Below are positions 1-11,230 of a stretch of 64,000 nucleotides of DNA, one piece after another (positions within the stretch are counted from its first letter, which is position 1; each line of letters starts with the position of its first letter). A model generated the notes under the pieces. The model searched no databases. It was not told where the DNA came from and was given only the letters and a program-made list of their open reading frames with translations. Made by a program: the position numbers and the translations under genes. Origin of the DNA: Cyathus striatus (lineage: Eukaryota > Basidiomycota > Agaricomycetes > Agaricales > Nidulariaceae); contig JAOVFP010000014.1 in assembly GCA_025738555.1 (NCBI GenBank), forward strand, positions 1,116,001 to 1,180,000. The letters are read 5' to 3'.

Positions 1-3000
1 CCAAGCTGGCGAGTCCATCTACGAAGTCTTCGACAAAGTATGCCTCATCTACGAAGGGCGTATGGTATACTTTGGTGCCGCAAATGAAGCAAGGAAGTAC
101 TTCATCGACATGGGATATGTCCCAGCGAACAGGCAGACCACGGCGGACTTTTTGGTTCTGGTTACGGATCCTGGTGGGAGGATCGTAAGCGAAGGAATCG
201 GGCAGGTACCCCGGACCCCGGAGGAGTTTGAGAGGTATTATTTAGAGTCGGAGGTGTTTAGGAAGAATAAGGAGGATATGGAGCAGTATAAAGATACTAG
301 GGTCGCAAATACGGAAGTAGTGACTGCGTATAAGGAGAGTTCGAAGGCGGAGCATGCGAGGCATACGTTGCATACGGTGTGTCTACTTCTTGGAAACGTG
401 TTGCAGGTGCTGATGATTCTCTGTAGAGCTCGTATGTGGTTAGCATTTGGATGCAGTTGCGGATCGTTATGGTGCGGAGGATGCAGATCATGAAGGGAGA
501 TTGGACCTCGCAGGCTTTTCACGCCGCGTATACCGGTTTCCCCTTTCTCGTCTCTACACTTGGCTGACTGCAGCACGTTATAGGATGTTTATATTCCAAG
601 CCATTATCGTATCAACGACGTTCATCAAGATCCCCGACTCAACCTCGGCCTACTTCTCCAGAGGAGGCGTACTCTTCTTGTATGTGCACATACTCTATGT
701 TCTCTCTTTCTCAAGCTCAAAGCGAATGCATCCAATGATAGCTCTGTTCTCGTTCCGTCATTGTTCAACATGTCCGAGATACCTTCGCTGTTCACGCAAC
801 GCCCTATTGTTCAGCGGCAGCAGAAGGCAGCCATGTACCACCCGATGATCGATGCCCTAGCAATGACTCTAGTTGACCTTCCTATAACGTTTCTATATAT
901 CGTTCCTTTCACCGTTATCATATACTTTGTTGTAAAGCTACAGCAGACGGCTGGCCAGTTTTTGTATGTCTTCCTCTTACCTTTCTATTCCTGGTGTTGA
1001 CCGTGCTTTGCAGTATCTTCTTCGTCTTCATTTACGTGGTAGCCATATCCATGAAAGCCTTCTTCCGCGCTCTGGCTGCTGCTTTCCCCTCAGTTGCGCC
1101 TGCCCAAGCGTTCGCTGGCGTGCTGCTCCTCGCACTGTTGCTGTACACGGGCTACCAGATTCCCAAACCTTCGATGATAGGAGCGTTGAAGTGGATAACA
1201 TATATCAATGTCTGTCGGGTGCATTTTCACCTGTTCGGCTTAATGACCGTATCACGTCGTAGCCAATCCGTTATACCTTCGAAGGCGTTATGACCAATGA
1301 GTTCAGTACCCTCCATGGCGTATGCTCTGACATGGCCCCTTCAGGTCCTGGATATGAGAACGTACCCCTAGCGAACAAGGCCTGCACCGTTGTGGGATCG
1401 GACCCCGGTGAGCTAAGGGTCAATGGGAACAGTTACCTGGCGGTCTCTTTCTCTTATTACCGCAAGTACCTGTGGCGGGTAGGTAGTTCGTTGTATCGAT
1501 GATCCCTGTGCTCATGTGAACAAACAGGATTTTGGCATTCTAATAGCCTTCGGCGCTTTCTTTCTATTTTGCCTCCTCACATTCACCCAGTTTAACAAGA
1601 GCGGTGGTAGTACGGGCTCGGTTTTACGATACCGTCGTGGTCTTAAATCCACTCTTCAATCCCGGGCACACCGCGGAACTGATGAAGAGAAGGGCCGCGA
1701 GGCAAACGGTACCAATGCTAACCTGGAGAAGACACTCAGCAGGCCAACGCTTTCTCGTAGGTCGCCGACCCAGGGTAGGATGCACGTTTTCTCTTGGGTA
1801 GATATTACCTATTCTGTTCCGTATCAACGCGGCTCTCGTCAACTGTTGGATCATGTATCGGGATATGTCATCCCAGGAAAGCTCACTGTACTGATGGGAG
1901 AGTCGGGAGCGGGAAAGGTGCGCAGTCTTACCTCACCGTATATTTTCAGTTCTCACACGTCCTATCCAGACCACACTGCTGAACACTCTAGCTGATCGCA
2001 CAAACGTCGGCGTTATCACTGGCGAGCGACTGTTCAACGGTCAGCCGTTACCCCTAGATTTCCAAGCTCAAACTGGCTATTGCCAACAGATGGATACGCA
2101 TATAGAGACGACGACTGTTAGGGAAGCGCTGCGGTTTTCTGCTCGCTTACGGCAGCCATCGTCGACTTCTGTGAAAGAGAAAGATGCATAGTGAGTTTGG
2201 GTCATTTCGCGTCTCGGACATACGTTTATAAGTCTTGCAGTGCCGACAAATGCCTTAAGATGTGCGGGATGGAGCCTTTCGCTGACGCCATCGTAGGCTC
2301 CCTTGGCGTAGAGCACAAGAAGCGGACTACTATTGGGGTAGAGCTGGCAGCGAAGGTTCGTGGTTGGCATTGGCAGACGCCGCTGGAATGTTGACGTTTG
2401 ATACGTGGTTGATCAGCCCAGGCTGCTGCTTTTCCTTGATGAGCCTACCTCTGGGCTTGATTCCCAAAGCGCGTGGGCTATCGTACAGTTTCTTCGGACA
2501 CTGGCTGATAGTGGTCAAGCTATCCTATGCACGTACGTTCACCCTTGTCTTCCTTCCAAGCATTCAATTCAATGTCATTCATAGGATCCACCAGGTACGT
2601 CGATGTGTATGTATCCTATGTACTGCCTTACACATGTATACCGTCAGCCATCGGCCGAGCTATTCCAGGTAAGCGGTCCTTACTCCATACTTTCTCGCTG
2701 CTAATATCTTCAGGAAGGTTTTTGACCGGTTATTGCTATTAAAAACTGGAGGGCAGACTGTGTATTTCGGGGAGCTTGGGCACCATGCAAATACTATGAT
2801 CAACTATTTCGAGAAAAACGGGTCTCGGAAATGCGATCCCAAGGAAAACCCGTAGGTACTCCTCGATCGGAGACTCTGCCTGGACTTAAGCGTCATTTCT
2901 AGAGCCGAGTTTATGCTTGACGTCATTGGGGCTGGAGCTACAGCTGTAGTTGAGCAAGACTGGCACGACACTTGGCTGCATTCACAGAATCAGAGGGATC

Positions 3001-4329
3001 TCTCCGATGAGCTTGATAGCATCCACGCGGAGGGACGTTCGCATCCACCTGCCGAAGTGGCCATAAAATCTGAGTTTGCAATGCCGTGGATCTATCAGAC
3101 GACGCTGCTGATGCAACGCCAGTTTCAGGGTTTCTGGAGAGATCCTACCTATATTATGTCTAAGATGGTTTTGAACATATTTTCTGGCTTGTTCATCGGA
3201 TTCACATTCTTTAAGGTTAAGAACAGTCTTCAAGGGACACAGAACAAGCTTTTTGTCAGTTTCGTATACTTTGTTTGTACGCAGCTTGCTTATGTTAATT
3301 TGCTAGACCATATTTATGGCTACATTTATGGTGAGTATATTTATTTAGAGAGAATTGAGTTGTTCACCAGGCGTACTCCTGTAGTCTGCTCCACTTGGAA
3401 ACCAAATGCAGGTGCCTTATATGAAGGTGACTTGCGGCCGATATGCTGAACCTGGCTTACGCTAATACTGTTCCTAAGACGCGCAATGTGTATCTGGTTC
3501 GAGAACACTCGAGCCGAACTTATTCTTGGTCCGCCTACGCGACGTCTCAATTACTTTGTGAATTACCGTGGAATATCTTTGGATCGTCCATATACTTTCT
3601 TTGCTGGTATTGGGCGGTCAATTTTCCTCAATCACGCACTGGTTTTACATATTTCATTTACGGGGTGTTGTATCCCTTTTATTATACTTCTCTTGCGCTG
3701 GCAGTCGCATCTGTTAGTCCCACCGCTGAACTAGCAGGCCTTGTTATGGCTGTCTTGTTCACGTTTGTGGTGACATTGTTAGCTAGTTGTTATCTTTGTG
3801 TATTCGCTATTCTAACTCTTATTTACAGTAATGGCGTTATGCAACCATTTCAGCTTCTCGGCTGGTGGAAGTGGATGTATCGCTTGTCGCCTTATACATA
3901 TTTGATCGAAGCTCTTGTGGGGCAAGGCAAGCGATCAGTTCTTTGTAGCGTATTGCTATTAGTCTAATTCTACGATTAGCCGTTGGGCATCAGCAAATTC
4001 GCTGTGATGATAGAGAGCTTGTTACAATAGATCCACCATCTAGTGATTCGTGCCAATCTTACATGGCGAAGTATATGGCAACTAGAGGAGGATATTTGAC
4101 AAACCCTTCAGCGACGAGCAGCTGTCATTATTGTTCCAGTTCAAATACAGATCAATGGCTTGGGTCGCACTTTAATATTTACTATAGCCACCATTGGCGA
4201 GATTTTGGATTATTCTGGGCTTATATTGTCTTCAATGTACGCCTCAATTCATTCAATGCTCGCATCGATCTACGACTTACTAATCATCCATCCATTAGTT
4301 TTGCTGTGTTTATCTGTTTACTTACATGA
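1..4329 (+). CDS. PDR-type ABC transporter (CDR/pleiotropic drug resistance), 3' portion, many introns
   Basis: This is the end of a full-size PDR (ABCG) efflux pump of the plasma membrane; the 5' end lies outside the window. It opens in the last part of NBD1 ([19 protein letters not shown], from base 2). TMD1 follows ([33 protein letters not shown]), then an extracellular loop with paired Cys. NBD2 has Walker A GESGAGK at ~1897-1917 completed by T after an intron, a degenerate signature ([11 protein letters not shown]) and Walker [14 protein letters not shown] at ~2423-2461. TMD2 ends with a Cys-rich loop ([16 protein letters not shown]) and the family C-terminus [16 protein letters not shown]. 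Introns I could place with the frame preserved: 1210-1262, 1479-1527, 1918-1969, 2356-2416, 2595-2647, 2669-2717 and 3927-3979, the last with a GC donor. No frame break was needed, so it appears intact here. The terminal stop at 4327-4329 is the least certain part. Confidence 0.9.
3927..3979 (+). other. GC-AG intron in the ABC transporter
   Basis: The exon reads LVGQ up to ...CAAG, then GCAAGC. The frame resumes after GATTAG as AVGHQQIRC, the expected PDR continuation. The donor is GC, not GT, but otherwise matches the consensus AG|GCAAG. Reading through instead gives a stop within 40 bases. The length of 53 bp equals the GT-AG introns of the same gene. Confidence 0.75.
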
Positions 4330-4469
4330 AAGTTAACATGCGCATGGGTACAGCACTTAAATCTCTATTTAAACCCATAGAAGTCTTATGCGCACGGTAT
4401 AACCGAGATAGAAGAGCCCAAAAATAATTGCTATTATACAGACATATATATTCCTTGGTATGCGATGCG

Positions 4470-6086
4470 TTATGTTGATGATAGACGACTGCTTAGTGAC
4501 TGGTAATCTGAAAACGTCCGGTTAATGGCTTCTGACCTGACAGATTGAAAAGTCGAAATCATGTCCTTGATGTTATCCCAGGTGTCATCACCATCGTCAG
4601 GGTACGTCTTTACGGAGTGAATATGAGGAAATATAAAGTCAATGTATCGTGCCAACTGTAACAGTTCTTTCACGCTTAGAGGATCATCACCACTCGCAAG
4701 CGTTAAGATTTGTAGCCTGTGGCGTTCACGACTTAATTCATGTTCTTCTTCCTCTGTTAGATTAGGAACTGTTACTCCGGTATCGAGGGGTATCCGAAGC
4801 TCCGACAATTGAGGGCAATGATGTGCTAGAGCACATAGGGAAGTGACAGATGGACGAGGGAAGCCCATTGGAGCGAATGGAAGGAGTAGATATTGGATTT
4901 TGGGCCATGAATATGCAAATATTTTGACGTCGTCGTCTGATAAATCCATTGTGTACCCCTCCAGGCAAACGTATCGCAACTCGTGAAGAGTTAGAAGAGG
5001 TATTAAAGACGAAGTCAATAGCACCTCCTCCGAGTCCTCTATTAATGATATCTTTCGGAGTGAAGCTCGCCAACGTGCCGCTATATCCTCTAGAACTGTC
5101 TTTGTGTCCACATCTCTTGATTGATCAGGAACTGAGAACGAGGATATTTGGAGGGAGATTAGCTGGCACCCCAAAGCAATTCGTGATAGAAAAGCTGCTG
5201 TCCAGGAGATAGGAGCCTTGATTGAAAGCCGCTTCAGACTGGACATGCCAATTTCTTCGTCTAGCGATTTTAAAGGACAGTGTCTGAAGTCGATATCTAA
5301 TTGTTCGAGATATGCAAGGGTTCCTAATCCCTGAAGTAGTTCAGGATACAAGCTCCGTCCCATTCCGCACAATTCCAGTTTCTTCAAATGACGGAAACGA
5401 GTAAGAAAGCTCAGGCTGTCCTTTGATAGTGCATCGCGTTCGCCTTTCAAGATTACATTCTCTAGCTCTGCGCCCTCCGTGATAAGTGTATGAAGGAACG
5501 TTCCGACAAGCTTATCTTCGATGCTTGTTATTTCACCAAATTGGATGGATTGGAGCGACGGAGATAGGAATAAACATATTGCGGGAATTAATATATCACT
5601 CTGGCTTAGCGAAGGACACAGAAGGTACTGTAGTTCGGGAAGTAGCGGAGAATTTCGCAATTGTGCCACTCGAAAGTATACATGCATGGCAATGTCGATG
5701 GCGGCTAGGTCTCGAGTATAGCAAAACACTCTCACGCGTCTTGCGTACCAATCGAATCGATCCCAATCATGTGGGTGGACGGTACCTCGAAGAACCTGTC
5801 GACGTCATTAAGAATAGGTAGGCACGTCGATCAAAGTACAAGGACCTACGTATGTGCCATCACTCTCTTGGAATGCAGGCAATATTTTAAAAAGAGGAAA
5901 CAGCGAGTCCAGAGACTTCCATAGCTTATCGAGGGCTAGTTCTGTAAATAGACGATGTGCGCGTGCAGCTACAGCAAGAGTCCGCTTTTCATCCCGTAAA
6001 TGATCGAACACCTGGCTTAGGATGTCCTCATCACATATACTTTGGAGGAAACATGAGCGGTTATCTGCTGGTACCGGAGTTCCCAT
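4470..6086 (-). CDS. F-box/LRR-like protein
   Basis: Two exons, 5850-6086 and 4470-5795, joined over a 54-bp GT-AG intron (5796-5849), give about 520 residues. The N-terminus (ILSQVFDHLRDEKRTLAVAARAHRLFTELALDKLWKSLD, split here only for description) is the F-box seen in the large Agaricomycete families. Irregular leucine-rich stretches follow, such as LKKLELCGMG, LEQLDIDFRHCPL and LRYVCLEGYTMDLSD. By family knowledge the F-box binds Skp1 and the LRR part picks the substrate of an SCF ubiquitin ligase; the substrate is unknown. The start was chosen because it immediately precedes the F-box. No disruption is visible. It converges with the ABC transporter, the stops being about 140 bp apart. Confidence 0.85.
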
Positions 6087-6832
6087 CGTGATTCAGCTGA
6101 TTCTAGTACAGATAGTGGGGGCTGTTAGATTTTAATGGGAAAAAAAGACTCAGGACCTTACTTAGTTGGCGAAAACTGATTAGAATGAGATCCGTATTCG
6201 CCACGTTGAAGGGGTGCCGCTACAAGAAGGGCGATGTCACGATACGGCGATAACACTTACTCAGACTGTTTGCACATGTTTGCTGGATCCCTCTGTAACT
6301 CCCACGACAAGAAGAGGTTCACAACAACGACAAGGAACAACGTAGCGTTTGTGTAGAGTGCTTAAAGTGGGTCCCAGTAGGTCCCTCTATTGTTCAAAGT
6401 TGGGAGGAAACCAGAGGGAACTTAATATGGATGGCCTCAAAGTTTTATGACTCTAGATCTAACTCTGCTCTAGCGTGTACAAAATATTTTACGGAAAATC
6501 CCCGCCAGTGGGAAAATAGATACGTCCAGGACAAGTTATAGAATGATGGATCATCTGGCGAGACCATCGATACTCGCTCTAATGGATACATTTGGAAATG
6601 CTGTTGAAAGTCGGTTGTCGGGTGACATCCTGATGCTTCGTGTTAGCCTCGAGTTTCTCTTCTATTAGGGACCCACAAATCTAATTTGGAACTGGACTTG
6701 TTGGCGGGGCCGCGCTAACCTTGTGTATTTATCACAAAAGGAGACAATTCAGATGAACTGCTGTTCGTTGACTCACGGATACTCCGATATTGTAATCTCT
6801 CTCTTCAGACCCACCATTGTTCCCCTCGAAGA
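6087..6832. other. Intergenic region, no gene recognised
   Basis: This lies between two divergent genes (F-box on minus, cyclin on plus) and presumably holds both promoters. No conserved coding segment, repeat or RNA gene was recognised. Confidence 0.5.
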
Positions 6833-8630
6833 ATGGAGTCACTGCTTAGTTTCAACTCAGATGCGATGATGTTAACCGGAGGACAATGTCTTTGTCGTCT
6901 AGGTATGGGGCTTATGAGAGATCGAAATTAGTCTCTGCTGACTTGGTACAGATCGTCGTCGCAAATTCTCTCGAAGAAAAGAACCTTATACTCGGAGGAA
7001 ATCAACATCGTCTGAGAAGATATTTAGACAATTGAAGCATGGTACGTCGTAGTAATATGCTTATAATTTACGTCGTAGCGTTAATTGATTATATCTTCGA
7101 ATAAAGCTATAAAATGTCATAGTAGAAGGAAACAGCGAGGTGTTTCAATTTATCGTAAAGGCTACTGGGAAGCAATAGGTCAGCACCTACATCTGTTGTT
7201 GTAAAACTTCCATTCTCTTACGTTTGTGCTTAGAGTGGGTCCGACATGAGTTAACGTCTGCTCGTTCTTTGGAAATTCTGGCACTCAGAGGAGTCGATAC
7301 TCTACATTCCAACCATCCACTTCTCGAATGGGGCTCTGCGTCTTCATATTTTCCTTCCATCTTCGATTTGTATCGGTGGTTAAAGGAAAGTAGGAGAACG
7401 CTGAGCATCCACGATCTGCTACATAGATACGGTAGAGGGTTATACAACTTCCTTACATATATCGATACTTCGCCTGTCCGACGCTCCTTTACCAAGATTC
7501 ATCATCCTCAAATTCAAATCAAAGCAACGTCCAAACCTCTTGAGCATTCCCTTGTGATTCAACGTTCCTGCAACATTGAATACCATGTCAAATTACCGAA
7601 GATGTATCGACGCGGATTCTCATTTCATCAACAAGTCGAAGCCAGCCTAAAATCAGTCGAAGAACGAAGACTTAATGAGTTCGCTATGATTTCCTCGGAG
7701 TACGATGAAGATTTCGTGCAGTACTTGCTTGAGATTGAGGTAGGCCCCACCCCAGATTTGGTACTACACGCTGAACTGATGATTAATTGGACAGGACGCC
7801 TTCCATCCTGACTCAAGCTACTTAACTTCAATTTATGCAAGACCTTCATTGAGGCGTCCGAGATCACTTACGAGTTATGAACGAGATTCCACAATTGAAT
7901 GGGTTCTTGACTTCAACTACAAGTTTGGGTTCGGAACGGAAGAGACCATATTTCTCGCTATCAATATAATCGACCGTTATCTCTCGCGCACAAGGGGATC
8001 CAGCGTAGACGATCCATATCCATCTATACTTAAGCTCAGACTCATAGCTGGTGTTGCGGTATTTATTGCCTGGAAGGTCGATAGGGGTGCGCACCCTCGA
8101 ATGTCCTATCTTATAGAACTCAGTCGACTACCCTATGACGGAGAAGATGCCGAGGAAATAGAGCTGGATATTCTAAAGGCGTTAGATTATCGCATCACTC
8201 CATACTGTTCTGCCGTGGACTGGATGGAACGGCTTTTGAGCTGCGCTTCTCTTGTACCGGAAGATCTGGAGCGGCTGCTGTCTCTATTTCTGCTTCATGT
8301 TAGCGCAGCAAACCATGAATTTTTATCATGGAAGCCGAGGAGGATAGCTGCATGCGCAGTTTACACTGCGCGTCGATTCTTGGACCTGTTCTGGGTAATA
8401 TTTTACCTATAAGATGTTTCACCCAGATTACTTACCTATAACAGGACCAAGCATTTGTGTTTTATTCCGGTGGGTACGAAGAGGCGACATTGGTTGAGGG
8501 ATACCGTATGTTTCTTGATCAATTGGATGAGGAACAGTGGGAAAGTCCAATATGGAGTTTGGGGTTCCCTGTTGCGGTGTTTGCGGTGAATAGGGCTAGT
8601 ACACTTTTGAGAGAAGACGCTATGCCATAA
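6833..8630 (+). CDS. Cyclin (N- and C-terminal cyclin box), A/B-type-like; 5' exons uncertain
   Basis: The supported exons are ~7123-7178, 7234-7739, 7795-8394 and 8445-8630. Their introns are 7179-7233, 7740-7794 and 8395-8444, all GT-AG. The core follows mitotic cyclins. An EEYDEDF-like entry (SSEYDEDFVQYLLEIE) is followed by RDSTIEWVLDFNYKFGF and FLAINIIDRYLSR, where the family has MRxILVDWL and NRFLS, then a C-terminal box (LERLLSLFLLHVSA to VNRAS). The MRAILVDW position is diverged (DSTIEWV), so it may be a divergent copy. A candidate first exon begins with ATG at 6833 (MESLLSFNSDAMM) and continues in an Arg/Lys-rich stretch, but I could not connect its frame cleanly to the 7123 exon. 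The start is therefore provisional. Expected role: activator of a cyclin-dependent kinase. Confidence 0.75.
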
Positions 8631-8645
8631 TATATATAAGTAATG

Positions 8646-9942
8646 GGGCTACTAGATTTTGACGTTGCCCAGATTTTGACGTTGCCGTGGCGTTGCCAGT
8701 GAGGCAACGTCAAATCTCGCGCGGCAACGTCATGCAACGTCTGGCAACGTCACAGGCAACGCCAGTGCAGCAAAGTGCCTGCAATCGATTTTCTTATTCC
8801 CACACCCCTCGCTAATCAATTCCAGCTGCCTCCCGCCCTTCCCTTTGGGTTATCACATGCATATCACCATGGCCCGCCTCCCGCCCATCGTTTCCCACGC
8901 CTCCGCTCTCACTTTTACACTTTTATTACATTTCCCTTAATCAAACACACAGTCTACTATTTATAATACAACATATTATTGCCTATTTCACAGAGGATGG
9001 AACATATTACAGTAGAAGATTATTTAAAAACTGTCTCTAATTCACATGTTTAATAGCTTTATCCCCTTCATTACATAGTGAAATAGTGTGCAGTACATAT
9101 ATCATAATATATATTAAATAATGCAAAAATAATCGAAGAAAATGATAAAGAATTGAACTAAAAAATAAGAAAATACTTGCTCAATGTTGAGCATGATGAC
9201 AAGGAAGTGTGATGTGTTGCCGCGGCGATGAGGAAGGGGATCAACACTGCGCACAAATATAAACAAAGGCAGAGCGGAGGGCATGGGAAACATTGAACCT
9301 CCAGCAAGATCAAAGGCAACGTCACGCAACGTCACAGGCAACGTCCGGCAACGTCACGGCAACGCCATCTGGCAATGTCACAGCAACGTCAGCAACGTCC
9401 GGCAACGTCCGGCAACGCAAGCAACATCAAGCAACGTCACGGCAACGTCAATTCTCAGATTGGCAACGTCAGGCAACGTCAAAATCCTTATTTTCATTTT
9501 CAGATTTCTGTAACTTGTATAAAAATGAGTACAGTCCATGTATCTCTACCAATCTCTGTTATTAGTATATATCATAAATTTACAAAACTACCAGCCAGCT
9601 AAAATTTAAATAGTATTAGAAATGTTGTACACAGGTGACAAAATATATGTATTTCACTGTGGGATTGTAAGTATTATTTGTTATACCCTCTCCCACCCCC
9701 CATCCAGTGCTAATATATATTATTAAAATAAAAGAACATCCATCTTGTGCAATCCTACTTATTTATTGTATTTATTACTAACTACACAGCGGGACTTGAA
9801 CACAGGACCTCAGCACTAATATATGTAGCAACATCAAAAATAAATAAACAACGTCACGCAACGTCAAATCTCAGAATGGCAACGTCAGGCAACGTCACGA
9901 AAGCAACGTCAAAAATTGGGCAACGTCAAAATCTGTAGGCCC
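8646..9942. mobile_element. Non-autonomous TIR transposon with GCAACGTC subterminal arrays
   Basis: The element is 1297 bp. Both ends read inward as GGGC(C)TAC..AGATTTTGACGTTGCCCA, ending in a second TTTTGACGTTGCC. It is bracketed by a perfect direct repeat TAAGTAATG at 8637-8645 and 9943-9951, so the target duplication is 8 or 9 bp. More than 20 copies of the core CAACGTC or its complement fill the left end, the middle (9310-9482) and the right end. No transposase is encoded. hAT and Kyakuja-Dileera-Zisupton elements both make 8-bp duplications, and subterminal repeat arrays suit transposase binding; the superfamily is inference. It lies 15 bp after the cyclin stop codon, inside the likely 3' UTR. 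Confidence 0.85.
9310..9482 (+). repeat. GGCAACGTCA short tandem/interspersed array
   Basis: Eleven exact CAACGTC cores, plus variants such as CAATGTC, CAACGCC and CAACATC, spaced about 8-15 bp apart. It is the internal array of the element at 8646-9942. Open frames across it are artefacts of the repeat. Confidence 0.9.
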
Positions 9943-9951
9943 TAAGTAATG

Positions 9952-11230
9952 TAGCTTACACATCGAGGAGCACAAAATATCGTATTCCCTCCCGTCTCCT
10001 GCTGTCACAATTTCGTTAGGATCATGTAGAATAATCGGACATTTATTCACTCACAACATTCTTTGTCGACAAGATAGTGCTAAGCTATCATCTTCCTCCA
10101 CAACGGATTCGGACATCTTCATTTTGCTTTCCGCCTGACTTCACCCCACATTAATTTTGACTAATCTTGCTACAGTACTCTCACATTCTAAGAATCCAAT
10201 CACGTACGAATTGCATCATTTGATAGTAAGAGGTCCTGTGCTTTCTTAACGATCTCCGTTTAGCAATATCTGCGTTGGAAGATCTTTTACTCCTCGCCCG
10301 AGGTTAGCAAGAGAGATTATCTATTTCCCCAGCCACCAGGCTCAAGCTTCACATGCGATGCTGCTAGGAAAAGCACTAAAGGAATCAACAGCATTTTTTA
10401 AAACCCAATCCTCACAGCTGAAGGTATGTAGATGGTTCATAACCTGCCGTTCTATGCCGTTATTATTATTATTAGTCCGTGACCCGTCGGCATGTCACCG
10501 CTTCCGCTGTGGCACTAGGTTGGGTTGATAATAATAAATATTCGTTGCATTCGCACTGGTAAAAGAGTAGCGCTGGGGAAGTACAGTGCAATTGACATGA
10601 AACCAGGAGGATTGATAGCATGGATTGTGCTCTAGCGAGCCTATAGAGGCTTATATATGAATACTGGAATGCATTGTTCGCCCAGTTTGGTACAGGGCCC
10701 TCAAGCGCTCAGAGTCATCATTGGGTCGAGTGACTCATTGGGTCTTTCACTGTCAGGGACATTAATGTTCTCACAGGTATGTACAATGACACAGCCTCCC
10801 GCTGATGTCGGAATCAGATATTACATATGAGCTATTTTCGGACTCTAAAAATTCGGGTCTATTCGCTACCTACGATTTTCTCAACATTTGCGCGGTTATT
10901 TCCCTCCCATAGCCACGGTATACCAACTTGTTTAACTTTTGTGACCGTGCTTGAATACGACACGCAAGTTGTAGACTACCTCCTAGCGAGCTTTCTTCGT
11001 AGTTTTCTTGTTCTTATACTTCATAAAGTCTTGGGGGTCGGAACAATTAGCAGGTTGTATGCTCTCCGTTGCTTCTTCAAAAACAACAAGTTTTGAAAAT
11101 AAAAGATCGTTGCTGTGGCGAAAGCTGTGAGTACTTGGCTCTTATAAACTTCATGTGCATTCTCTTAATCCTTCCTTTCGATCCGTCACTACAGTTTTCA
11201 TTGAGCCTCAACCGCCAACCACGACTTACC
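9952..11230. other. Intergenic region, no gene recognised
   Basis: It contains a short TTA microsatellite near 10460 and its complement ATAATAATA near 10530, flanking a GC-richer core. No convincing coding segment was seen. The end near 11230 should hold the promoter of the ion transporter. Confidence 0.45.

Noticed and set aside
9283..9602. Open frames with NVTATSGNV-like repeats
   Set aside because: Translation of the GCAACGTC array in three frames; part of the non-coding element.
10450..10545. TTATTATTA...ATAATAATA as a possible small inverted-repeat element
   Set aside because: Pairing rests only on microsatellite sequence; no further complementarity or duplication.
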